DNA of 64,000 nucleotides from CAJQQY01 sp045104975. Its GTDB lineage: Bacteria > Bacteroidota > Bacteroidia > Chitinophagales > Saprospiraceae. Position 1 is the first letter of the stretch. Each line of letters starts with the position of its first letter. The notes under the pieces were generated by a model. That model ran no database searches, had not been told where the DNA came from, and worked only from the letters and a program-made list of their open reading frames with translations. Shown here piece after piece: positions 1 through 7,162 of the stretch. The stretch covers positions 1 through 64,000 of the forward strand of contig JBGCCY010000024.1 of the NCBI GenBank assembly GCA_045104975.1, in the 5' to 3' direction. Made by a program: the position numbers and the translations under genes.

Positions 1-66
1 CATTTTAGTTTGAGCGAAGAGGGATGAAGAGAAAATCAAAAAAGTAAAAATCAAAAAGTTTTTCAT
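1..66 (-). CDS. N-terminus of a secreted protein (partial, runs off the window)
   Basis: The first 66 bases on the minus strand encode 22 residues beginning MKNFLIFTFLIF and continuing SSSLFAQTK. This is a typical Bacteroidota Sec signal peptide: one basic residue, a hydrophobic core, and cleavage expected after LFA. Only the signal peptide is inside the window, so the function cannot be told. The ATG at 64-66 is the only start in this frame and is preceded by an A/T-rich leader, as for other genes here. Confidence 0.6.
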   Translation of the reverse strand, partial: MKNFLIFTFLIFSSSLFAQTKM

Positions 67-146
67 AATTAAAGTTTTTGTCAAAAATTAACGCGTACGT
101 ATTTTAACTTATGATTAAAGAATATATACTTAGAATAAATAAGATG

Positions 147-170
147 TAGAAAAATATTAATATTTTTCTA
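147..170. repeat. 24-bp perfect palindrome
   Basis: Bases 147-158 (TAGAAAAATATT) are exactly complementary to 159-170. It lies between the divergent partial gene at 1-66 and the 3' end of the DUF434 gene. It could act as a weak terminator for the minus-strand DUF434 transcript or be a protein-binding site; nothing further can be said. Confidence 0.4.
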
Positions 171-280
171 ACCCCCAAAGGTAATTCTACTTCCTAAAAC
201 GACAAAAAGAAATGGGGTAGGTTGTCTGAAAATGTAAGAAATTTAACGTGAGATTAACGGTTCAGCGCCTGAATGTCATT

Positions 281-988
281 TTAGAACGCTAAAATATTTA
301 GGTTTTCTAGTTCGTGATTGATTAGATGGCTACCGAGATTAAACCAATTTTGAGCATGGTCGATCACCCAACCATCTGAGGAAACGATAATTTTGCAATT
401 TTCGGCTAATACTTTATCAGGATTATTGACTAATTCTACCTGCCAATTGAACTGATACTTTTCGCTGATTTCAAGTAGCATTTTCTTTAATCGACCACTA
501 TTTGAAATGGGGGCATCTAAATACCAATCAACCTTTTCTACTTCCATTTTTTTCAAAACATTTCCTACCAGAATCATGGCAGCTTCTGTTTGTTGAACTC
601 GTTTGTAAGTACCATGCACACTTGAAATATCTCTATAAGTTCCATCTCTACCTTTAAAAATAAAAGCACCAGAAAGCGCACTTTCTAAAAGTATGAGCAA
701 ATTAAATCCATCAATGGAAACCTTTTGATTTTTTAAATCAAAAGGAATGAGTTCTTTAGATTTTCGCAGCTGAATGTTTTGTTCCGCAGCACCTACTCGA
801 AGAATGGCCATGCGTTGTCGTTTGTTTAATTTATATCGACTGCCTACAATTTGCAAAGTCGAATTCATGGCATATCCTCTCGACATTAAAAAAGAAAAAT
901 CATCAATAGCTTCCTTGAAAATGGGATGCCATTTCGCTGCAAATAATTTATCATCGCTGGGATGTTTTCCTCTATTTCTGGTAGGCAT
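281..988 (-). CDS. DUF434 / DUF5616 family protein
   Basis: A 235-residue soluble protein with no signal peptide. The N-terminal third (RGKHPSDDKLF, RGYAMNSTLQIVGSRYKLNKRQR) resembles DUF434; the rest, with conserved acidic motifs (SIDGFNLLI, VDWYLDAPISNSGRL, IVSSDGWVID), resembles the DUF5616 region that usually follows it and looks like a PIN/NYN-type nuclease fold with spaced aspartates (inference). The molecular function of the family is not established. It lies 91 bases downstream of surE on the same strand and may be co-transcribed. The start is the only reasonable ATG, immediately before PTRNRGKH. Confidence 0.7.
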   Translation of the reverse strand: MPTRNRGKHPSDDKLFAAKWHPIFKEAIDDFSFLMSRGYAMNSTLQIVGSRYKLNKRQRMAILRVGAAEQNIQLRKSKELIPFDLKNQKVSIDGFNLLILLESALSGAFIFKGRDGTYRDISSVHGTYKRVQQTEAAMILVGNVLKKMEVEKVDWYLDAPISNSGRLKKMLLEISEKYQFNWQVELVNNPDKVLAENCKIIVSSDGWVIDHAQNWFNLGSHLINHELENLNILAF

Positions 989-1079
989 TAATTTAAGATT
1001 ATGAGTTCAAAATTAAGGATTATTGATTTGCTCAGAATATAATTATCTATAATTCTGCATCATTAATCCATAATCTAAC

Positions 1080-1847
1080 TTATTCTTCCAGCCATTTCAA
1101 ATCTCTTGCTGCTTGATAATCCGTTAAATCATGCATCGAAGGAACAATTGAAATATATCCATTATCCAAAGCCCGCACATCAGATTCATCGGTCAAATCA
1201 TTACTAACAAATGAGCCGGTGATCCAATAATAATTTTGCCCCATTGGATCTTGTTTTTCTTCAAACTCTTCTACCCAACGAGAATCAGATTGGTAGCAAA
1301 CCTTCATACCTTTGATTTCTTCCAATGGTAATTTGGGAATATTTACATTCAACAATTTTCCTCCTGTAAGCCCTTTTTCCAAAACCATTCGCATTATTTT
1401 TTCTATCCAAACCTTAGCTGGCTCAAAGTCCGCATCCGCAGCAAAATCCAACAAACTAAAACCAATACTATCAATTCCATTTAAGGAAGCTTCCATCGCA
1501 GCTGACATCGTTCCTGAATATAAAATATTGATTGCTACATTTGATCCATGATTGATTCCCGAAACACAAAGGTCTGGTACTCGATTTTTAAGCACGACAT
1601 ATTTCCCTAATTTCACACAGTCCACGGGCGTTCCAGAACATTCATAAGATTCTACACCATCAAACATATCCACTTTTTTTAATCGCAACGGATCGTGAAT
1701 AGTGATAGCGTGTCCCATTCCACTTTGAGGAGAATCAGGAGCGACCACTACGACTTCACCTAATTTTTTAGCAACGTCAACTAATGCTTTGATTCCTTTG
1801 GCGGTGATGCCATCATCATTGGTAACTAGAATTAATGGTTTTTTCAT
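1080..1847 (-). CDS. surE: 5'/3'-nucleotidase SurE
   Basis: SurE is a metal-dependent phosphatase that removes phosphate from nucleoside monophosphates and is linked to stationary-phase survival. The protein begins MKKPLILVTNDDGITAKG, containing the NDDG metal-binding motif, followed by VVVVAPDSPQSGMGHAIT and the CVSGINHGSN motif, all diagnostic. With the start at 1847 it has 255 residues, the usual length. An upstream in-frame start would add 18 residues that fall on the promoter and leader, so it is rejected. A promoter-like TTG-N20-TAccTTTG lies 24-54 bases upstream. It is divergent from hemH. Confidence 0.95.
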   Translation of the reverse strand: MKKPLILVTNDDGITAKGIKALVDVAKKLGEVVVVAPDSPQSGMGHAITIHDPLRLKKVDMFDGVESYECSGTPVDCVKLGKYVVLKNRVPDLCVSGINHGSNVAINILYSGTMSAAMEASLNGIDSIGFSLLDFAADADFEPAKVWIEKIMRMVLEKGLTGGKLLNVNIPKLPLEEIKGMKVCYQSDSRWVEEFEEKQDPMGQNYYWITGSFVSNDLTDESDVRALDNGYISIVPSMHDLTDYQAARDLKWLEE

Positions 1848-1870
1848 AAGTTTATTTTTTTGAAAAAAAA

Positions 1871-1901
1871 CAAAGGTAAGTTTAGGAAAATAGTATCCCA
1901 A
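1871..1901 (-). promoter_or_regulatory. Bacteroidota-type promoter of surE
   Basis: On the minus strand TTG (1901-1899) is followed after exactly 20 bases by TAccTTTG (1878-1871), matching the known -33/-7 consensus of the Bacteroidota housekeeping sigma factor. The ATG of surE is 24 bases further on. No transcript data were seen. Confidence 0.6.
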
Positions 1902-2134
1902 TTTTTTAAAATATTTTATTCTAATTAAATCAAGTTAGGGATAATTGGATTTGGGATTTTGAGAATGAGAACTGGGACTACGACCATTTCTCAATACCGA
2001 ATACTCATCATCTCAATACTTTTTCTTGGAAGTAAGAAATGAAATGTATGTTCTCCCCAACTTGATAGACATACACTAATTAAATATGACATATTTTTTA
2101 CCCTTCATTAAACATGTATTCCCTTCCGCTGTTG

Positions 2135-2142
2135 TATTTTTG
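2135..2142 (+). promoter_or_regulatory. -7 element of hemH
   Basis: TAttTTTG at 2135-2142 lies 22 bases before the hemH ATG and is followed by a T-run and A-run leader. No good -33 TTTG is seen at the usual spacing, so only the -7 element is supported. Confidence 0.4.
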
Positions 2143-2164
2143 TTTTTTTGAAAAAAATAGATCA

Positions 2165-3220
2165 ATGCCAGTTAATTTAAATTCTAAAATAGGAGTACTT
2201 CTAGTAAATTTAGGAACACCAGATAATCCTTCTTACGGAGGAGTTTGGAGATATTTACAACAATTTCTGACCGATGGTCGAGTGATTGATATTCCTTGGT
2301 TACCTCGACAATTATTGGTGAGGGGAATCATTGCGCCTTTTCGATCCAATAGTTCTGCCAAATTATATAAGCAACTTTGGACAGAAAATGGTTCGCCATT
2401 AAAGTTTTATGGGGAGCGATTGGCAGAAGGGGTACAAAAGAATTTAGGCAATGATTATATCGTCGAATTAGCGATGCGATACCAAAATCCATCTATCGAA
2501 TCGGCGATGGATAAATTAATGTCAAAGCAAATTCGGGAGCTGATTGTGATTCCACTTTTCCCACATTATGCTTCTGCTTCGACCGGTTCAGTTTACGAAG
2601 AAGTGATGAGATTGCTTTCCAAAAAGCAGGCGATTCCTTCTCTAAAGATTGTCAACTCATTTCATGATTACGAACCGATGATTGATGTTTTTGTAAAAAA
2701 TTCAAAGAAGTACGATTTGGATTCTTATGATCATGTTTTGTTTAGTTATCATGGTTTGCCACAACGACAAATGAAAAAAGCAGACACTTGTAATCATTGT
2801 TTGAAAGTAGAAAATTGTTGTGATGTCTTGTCGGAGAAAAACCAGTTTTGTTATTCTGCACAATGTCATGATACCACTTATGCCTTGGCTGAGAAATTGA
2901 ATTTACCAAAAGAAAAGTATACGATTTGTTTCCAAAGCCGATTGGGAAGTGATCCTTGGATTCAACCTTACACAAGTGATATTTTAAAAGTCAGAGCAGA
3001 TGCAGGAGACAAGCGATTGTTAGTTTTCTGTCCAGCATTCGTGTCTGATTGTTTGGAGACAACCATAGAGATTTTAGATGAATACCAAGAAGAATTTGAA
3101 GAACTAGGAGGAGAGCATATTGATTTGGTGGAGAGCTTAAATGATCATCCTGATTGGATTGTGGGGATGTCGGATTTAGTTCGGGCGCAGGTGGTGGAGA
3201 AGCAATCTTCTGTGGTTTAA
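2165..3220 (+). CDS. hemH: Ferrochelatase HemH
   Basis: Inserts ferrous iron into protoporphyrin IX, the last step of protoheme synthesis. The start at 2165 gives 351 residues beginning with the family signature GVLLVNLGTPDNP; the next upstream start would place a hydrophobic stretch in front and sits on the -7 element. Conserved LFSYHGLPQRQMKKADTC, FQSRLGSDPW and VFCPAFVSDCLETTIEI, with the catalytic His (SYHGLP) and Glu (DCLETT), are present. Around residue 220 five cysteines cluster (TCNHC, ENCC, FCYSAQC), a feature of many bacterial ferrochelatases and possibly a metal or Fe-S site. It stands alone, not in a heme operon. Confidence 0.95.
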   Translation: MPVNLNSKIGVLLVNLGTPDNPSYGGVWRYLQQFLTDGRVIDIPWLPRQLLVRGIIAPFRSNSSAKLYKQLWTENGSPLKFYGERLAEGVQKNLGNDYIVELAMRYQNPSIESAMDKLMSKQIRELIVIPLFPHYASASTGSVYEEVMRLLSKKQAIPSLKIVNSFHDYEPMIDVFVKNSKKYDLDSYDHVLFSYHGLPQRQMKKADTCNHCLKVENCCDVLSEKNQFCYSAQCHDTTYALAEKLNLPKEKYTICFQSRLGSDPWIQPYTSDILKVRADAGDKRLLVFCPAFVSDCLETTIEILDEYQEEFEELGGEHIDLVESLNDHPDWIVGMSDLVRAQVVEKQSSVV

Positions 3221-3226
3221 ATAGTA

Positions 3227-3377
3227 GTCAGTTTTCAGGTTGATTGCTGTGCTCTCGATCAGGAGTCAGGGGCTTTTTGTTATTCCCAAATATTTTAAGT
3301 ACTAAATAGAATCCTGGGTAAAACAGTAAGCACCTGCCCCCTAGCCGAGAGCGCAGCGACCAACCTGAAAGCTGACT
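3227..3377. repeat. Large imperfect inverted repeat (about 49-bp arms)
   Basis: Arm 3227-3275 (AGTCAGTTTTCAGGTTGATT...) is about 80 percent complementary to 3329-3377 (...CCAACCTGAAAGCTGACT), separated by about 53 bases. Most differences keep pairing possible through G-U pairs. It lies just after the hemH stop and before a separate terminator hairpin. It resembles the long, slowly decaying intergenic hairpins found between genes in many Bacteroidota; no ORF is inside. Confidence 0.65.
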
Positions 3378-3384
3378 CCTATTC

Positions 3385-3433
3385 AAAAAACGATGTTAAT
3401 GCAAACTGCACTAACATCGTTTTTTGTTTTTTT
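3385..3433 (+). terminator. Terminator after hemH
   Basis: A-run, then CGATGTTAATGCA (3391-3403), loop AAC, TGCACTAACATCG (3407-3419) with one mismatch, then a T-rich run. The T-tract directly adjoins the promoter of the next gene, so the hairpin insulates hemH from it. Confidence 0.75.
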
Positions 3434-3436
3434 AGT

Positions 3437-3444
3437 TAATTTTG
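3437..3444 (+). promoter_or_regulatory. -7 element for the gene at 3459
   Basis: TAatTTTG lies 14 bases before the ATG at 3459, so the transcript leader would be only about 8-10 bases. No -33 element is clear because the position is occupied by the terminator stem. Confidence 0.4.
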
Positions 3445-3458
3445 TAAAAAAATATAAC

Positions 3459-4763
3459 ATGAGAAATTGGTTTTTGATAATGATTAGTTTGTTCTTTTTT
3501 CAAAATAATAGTTTTGCGCAGCAAGACCAAATCAATAATGATTCGACTTATCAATATTGGGCTGATCAAGGATTTGATGCATTGCTTGAGAAAAAATATA
3601 CTCTTTGTGTGGAATGTTATGATAAAGCAGAAATGTTTAAGTCTCCTAATGTTGAGGCAAGATATTTTGAAGGTCTTTGTCATGATTTTAATTCAAAAAA
3701 GAAAGAAGCGCAGAAGAATCTGATTCAAGCAGTACAATTGGATTGGGAAATCGCAAAGGGGTTATTGGATGTCCGTAAAGAAGATTATGTAAATTTAAAA
3801 AAGAAAAAAAGGTGTTGGAAGAAAATAAATAAAGAATTTAAAATTCAACAGGAAGAAATTGACAAGGATTTACGAGTAGAAATTTTGCGTTTAGATAAAG
3901 AGTATAATGATTTGAGAGCTGAAGAAGATAGATCTACGCCTACTGGTTTAAATAAGGCTTTAGCTAGTGAAAAGATATTTGTAGAAAGTTTAGATAAAAT
4001 TATAAAGGAAAAAGGAGTTCCGACAATAAAGAATGTAGGGCGGCAAATGTCTAATCGATTTCTTTACTTCTTGAATGAAATAACAAGGTTGAAAGAAAAA
4101 GAAATTTATTTTCCATTAGTAAAAGAGGCCTATGAAAAGAAAGAAATTGAGCTTAAGCAATATGTGATCATGATTGATAAAATTGAAATACAAAAAAGGC
4201 GTCCACAAATTTATGGTACCCAAATGAACAATGATCAAAAAACGGGAAAATTAGTTTTTGATCCAATCGTAAATGGTGGAAATGTAAATAAACGGAGAGC
4301 ATATATTGGATTGCCAACGATTGAATCTTATGCAGAACAGTTTGGTTTTGAGTATAAATATGAAAGGCAAAGATTAAAGAAATCTGATTTTAAAAAATTC
4401 ACAGGTGGATGGGATTTAGTCAATATCAGGGATTCGGAAACTTTTGAAATCACCTTTTTGCCTGAGCAAAAATTATGGGTTGAATTTTTAGAAAAAGGTA
4501 GAATGCGTTTTAATCGAACTGCCAATATTTGCGAAACAAAATATCAAGCAACTGATCGTGGACGATTAGTTTTTACCCCAAATTTAAATTGTACTAAGAA
4601 GTGTTGTGACGATCAAAAAATTTCACAAGTCCTAAATTATCATGACGTAATTAAATTTGAATTGTATGATAATTTATTGTTTTTGATCGACACCAAGGGA
4701 AAACTTTGGGAGTTTAAAAGAAAGAGATACGAGAAGAGACGTATCTTAAAAGAGGATAATTAA
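3459..4763 (+). CDS. Secreted TPR-like and coiled-coil protein of unknown function
   Basis: 434 residues from the ATG at 3459. It opens with a signal peptide (MRNWFLIMISLFFF, cleavage near SFA-QQD). Residues about 30-110 look like one or two TPR helix pairs (YWADQGFDALLEKKYTLCVECYDKA and the following ARYFEGLCHDF). A charged, helical middle (many K/E/D) is likely coiled coil. The C-terminal 130 residues start FTGGWDLVNIRDSE and carry beta-rich sequence with a CTKKCC cysteine group, reminiscent of a lipocalin-like lid, but I do not recognise the family. An earlier in-frame start (3393) lies inside the terminator and is rejected. It stands alone between two terminators. Confidence 0.75.
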   Translation: MRNWFLIMISLFFFQNNSFAQQDQINNDSTYQYWADQGFDALLEKKYTLCVECYDKAEMFKSPNVEARYFEGLCHDFNSKKKEAQKNLIQAVQLDWEIAKGLLDVRKEDYVNLKKKKRCWKKINKEFKIQQEEIDKDLRVEILRLDKEYNDLRAEEDRSTPTGLNKALASEKIFVESLDKIIKEKGVPTIKNVGRQMSNRFLYFLNEITRLKEKEIYFPLVKEAYEKKEIELKQYVIMIDKIEIQKRRPQIYGTQMNNDQKTGKLVFDPIVNGGNVNKRRAYIGLPTIESYAEQFGFEYKYERQRLKKSDFKKFTGGWDLVNIRDSETFEITFLPEQKLWVEFLEKGRMRFNRTANICETKYQATDRGRLVFTPNLNCTKKCCDDQKISQVLNYHDVIKFELYDNLLFLIDTKGKLWEFKRKRYEKRRILKEDN

Positions 4764-4808
4764 TTTTTTATTTGAGTATTTGATTAATTCAAATACTCAA
4801 ATAAAAAA
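4764..4808. terminator. Bidirectional terminator
   Basis: A perfect 20-bp stem (4764-4783 with 4789-4808) with a 5-base loop; both ends are T or A runs, so it serves the plus-strand gene ending at 4763 and the convergent ruvB ending at 4820. Confidence 0.85.
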
Positions 4809-4819
4809 ATCAAATAGAA

Positions 4820-5845
4820 TTAAAACAAACTTCCTGTTTTTGAAGGAGGAACGATTCCTAGATGAACATAGGCCTTTTCGGTAACTAGTCTTCCACGAGG
4901 CGTTCGTTGGATATATCCTTCCATAATTAGAAATGGTTCATGAACTTCTTCGATTGTTCCTGCTTCTTCGCCGACAGCTGTTCCAATCGTAGTCAAACCA
5001 ACTGGACCACCTTTAAATTTATGAATGATGGTTGATAAGATTTTATTATCCATTTCATCTAATCCACTTTCATCTACATTCAATGCAGTCAAACCAAATT
5101 TTGAAATTTTGACATCAATAGTTCCGTCACCTTTGATTTGAGCAAAGTCTCTAATTCTACGAAGTAAGGCGTTGGCGATCCGTGGAGTACCTCGGCTTCT
5201 TCGAGCAATTTCATGAGCACCACCATCTGTAATTGGAACATCTAAAATGCTCGCACTTCTTTTTACAATGCCTTCCAAAACTTCTACCGTATAATAATCC
5301 AAGTGACAATTGATCCCAAACCTTGCTCGCATTGGGGCAGTTAATAATCCCATACGAGTGGTTGCTCCGACCAATGTAAATGGATTAAGCGACAATTGAA
5401 TACTTCTAGCATTTGGGCCAGAATCAATCATAATATCAATTCGATAATCTTCCATCGCAGAATATAAATATTCTTCTACGACAGTATTTAGTCGATGTAT
5501 TTCATCTATAAAAAGAACATCGCCTTCTTCCAAATTGGTGAGTAACCCTGCTAAGTCGCCAGGTTTTTCTAAGACGGGGCCAGAGGTCATTTTTAAACTT
5601 GCTTCCAATTCATTAGAGACGATATGAGACAAAGTCGTTTTCCCCAACCCAGGAGGGCCATGCAATAAAACATGATCCAAAGCTTCGCCACGCAACTTTG
5701 CAGCGGCAATAAATATTTTTAAGTTTTCGACGATCTTAGGTTGACCGCTGAAGTCGCCGAGCATTTTTGGACGCAAGGCTTTTTCATACTGATGTTCTTC
5801 CGAAGTTAAGTTTTCGTCGGAAGGATCGAGGTTTGGATTCGACAT
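4820..5845 (-). CDS. ruvB: Holliday junction branch-migration ATPase RuvB
   Basis: RuvB is the AAA+ motor that drives branch migration with RuvA during recombinational repair. The 341-residue protein has the Walker A GPPGLGKT at residues 63-70, Walker B DVLFIDEIHRLN, sensor 1 GATTRMG, the arginine finger region MRARFG, and the C-terminal winged helix (QRTPRGRLVT) that binds DNA. Length is typical. The start follows a short A/T leader; it is monocistronic here, with no ruvA or ruvC near. Confidence 0.97.
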   Translation of the reverse strand: MSNPNLDPSDENLTSEEHQYEKALRPKMLGDFSGQPKIVENLKIFIAAAKLRGEALDHVLLHGPPGLGKTTLSHIVSNELEASLKMTSGPVLEKPGDLAGLLTNLEEGDVLFIDEIHRLNTVVEEYLYSAMEDYRIDIMIDSGPNARSIQLSLNPFTLVGATTRMGLLTAPMRARFGINCHLDYYTVEVLEGIVKRSASILDVPITDGGAHEIARRSRGTPRIANALLRRIRDFAQIKGDGTIDVKISKFGLTALNVDESGLDEMDNKILSTIIHKFKGGPVGLTTIGTAVGEEAGTIEEVHEPFLIMEGYIQRTPRGRLVTEKAYVHLGIVPPSKTGSLF

Positions 5846-5974
5846 AATATATAGTGTATCAGTTGATTTGTTGATTAGGAAAATACTTGAACAGTTGATA
5901 AGTTAATTAGAAAATCAGGCTGGATGTGAAATCATAGTTTGAAAACTCGTTCTACTAATTACCCGATTACCCGA

Positions 5975-6589
5975 TTAATCTTTTTCCCAAATAACTAACT
6001 CACCTGAATACTGCTTTGTTTTATCATCACATTTCGTTTCTTTCGAAGTCGATTCACACAACAAAGTTCCTTGGCAATCAACCAGCATATTTTTCGAAGG
6101 CCCGAGGAAGTAATAAGCAAAACCGTCAGTTCGGTAAACATATCGAACCACTTGGTAAGCATTCGTTTTCTCCATTGACATAATCATCCACTCTGTATCA
6201 TAAGGATTAAGTGTTTCGAGGCATTTAATTTTTTGAGGTTTTACACCGCCAGTTCCAGGAGGAATATTTGAATCATTTTTCAAAAATTCAATACAAGTCA
6301 CTTCGACCATTTTTCCAGTCATACAAATTCCAACTTGGTTGGTGACTTCCTTGAAACCGAATTTTATTTTTTGTCCATCTTTTATTTCAAGATTTGCACG
6401 ACCATATTTTACAGGTTGTAATTTTTCTCCATTCTCCAAAACAATCATAAAACCGCAACCATCTAATCCTTTAAAATCTTTGATGGTTCCCATGATTTGG
6501 CAATCGGCATTTTGGTCTCCATTTTTTTGCTTACATGTTTGACCCGTCAATAGAAAAAAACCGGAAAGCAAAATCAATAGTTTATACAT
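5975..6589 (-). CDS. Exported protein of unknown function
   Basis: 204 residues. The first 20 (MYKLLILLSGFFLLTGQTC) form a signal peptide. A cysteine follows, but the residues before it (GQT) do not fit the usual lipobox, so lipidation is doubtful. The middle holds short beta-strand segments (MGTIKDFKGLDGCGFMIVLENGEKL; QPVKYGRANLEIKDGQKIKFGF) that look like a small barrel of the type seen in many Bacteroidota lipoproteins. Four further cysteines are present. I do not recognise a family. It reads away from icd and lies 129 bases upstream of ruvB on the same strand. Confidence 0.65.
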   Translation of the reverse strand: MYKLLILLSGFFLLTGQTCKQKNGDQNADCQIMGTIKDFKGLDGCGFMIVLENGEKLQPVKYGRANLEIKDGQKIKFGFKEVTNQVGICMTGKMVEVTCIEFLKNDSNIPPGTGGVKPQKIKCLETLNPYDTEWMIMSMEKTNAYQVVRYVYRTDGFAYYFLGPSKNMLVDCQGTLLCESTSKETKCDDKTKQYSGELVIWEKD

Positions 6590-7162
6590 GTTTAATTTAT
6601 TTTATAGTGTTCAAACAGAATTGGATATTTTCTCACAAAAAAGTAAATAATTCATTACTTTTGCACCGTTTTTGAGCAAAAGCGTTCAAAAATTTGAAAG
6701 TGCAAATTAACAATTCATATTCGATTTTTGTCTTTTTTTGGAAAAATAGAAAATGGAAATGGATTTAATTGATTGACTAAAAAACAAAATTGAAATTTAT
6801 AAGTATACCAAGGTTCATCTTAATTTGAAGTTGTGTGATTGACCGTAAAACGTCTAACGTTCAACGTCAAAAGAAATTAAAGTGTACTTTCTTTTCAATT
6901 TTTTTGAATATAATTTTTTCAAATCATTTAACTTAATTTTTTTCCAAAAAATGCGATTGGTGTTTTTTTCAAAAAAATATAAAAATTAAAATCAATTAGC
7001 GGAGCTAAAATTACGATTGAAAATGGCAAGTTAAATGAGCCATACAATTTAGTAATTCTTTTTATCGCAACCTGATATTTGGATAGCATCATTAAGTATA
7101 AGATGCAGCTACGATCAATCTTTTGGTTTTAATAAATAAGTTTTTAAATAAAAAAATAAAAC
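6590..7162. other. 573-base gap upstream of icd
   Basis: No ORF with coding character. A -7 type element TActTTTG sits at 6656-6663, more than 490 bases before icd. It is followed at once by nested complementary segments (TTTGCAC with GTGCAAA, and inside them TTTTTGA with TCAAAAA, 6660-6707) that could fold as an RNA hairpin. At about 6844-6865 there is an ACGTCTAACGTTCAACG motif also found at 47117-47138. The gap may be a long icd leader or hold a small RNA; neither is proven. Confidence 0.4.
6656..6663 (+). promoter_or_regulatory. -7 element with following stem-loop
   Basis: TActTTTGC is a close match to the Bacteroidota -7 element. No TTTG lies at the -33 distance. If active, it would give a transcript leading toward icd with about 490 untranslated bases. 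Confidence 0.35.

Larger units (their letters stand above)
1848..2164. other. Divergent intergenic region surE/hemH
   Basis: 317 bases without a gene. It holds the two divergent promoters and, near 1950-2025, a degenerate inverted repeat built from units such as TTTTGAGAATGAGAACTGGG and its imperfect complement. I see no ORF with coding character and no RNA gene. Confidence 0.5.
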
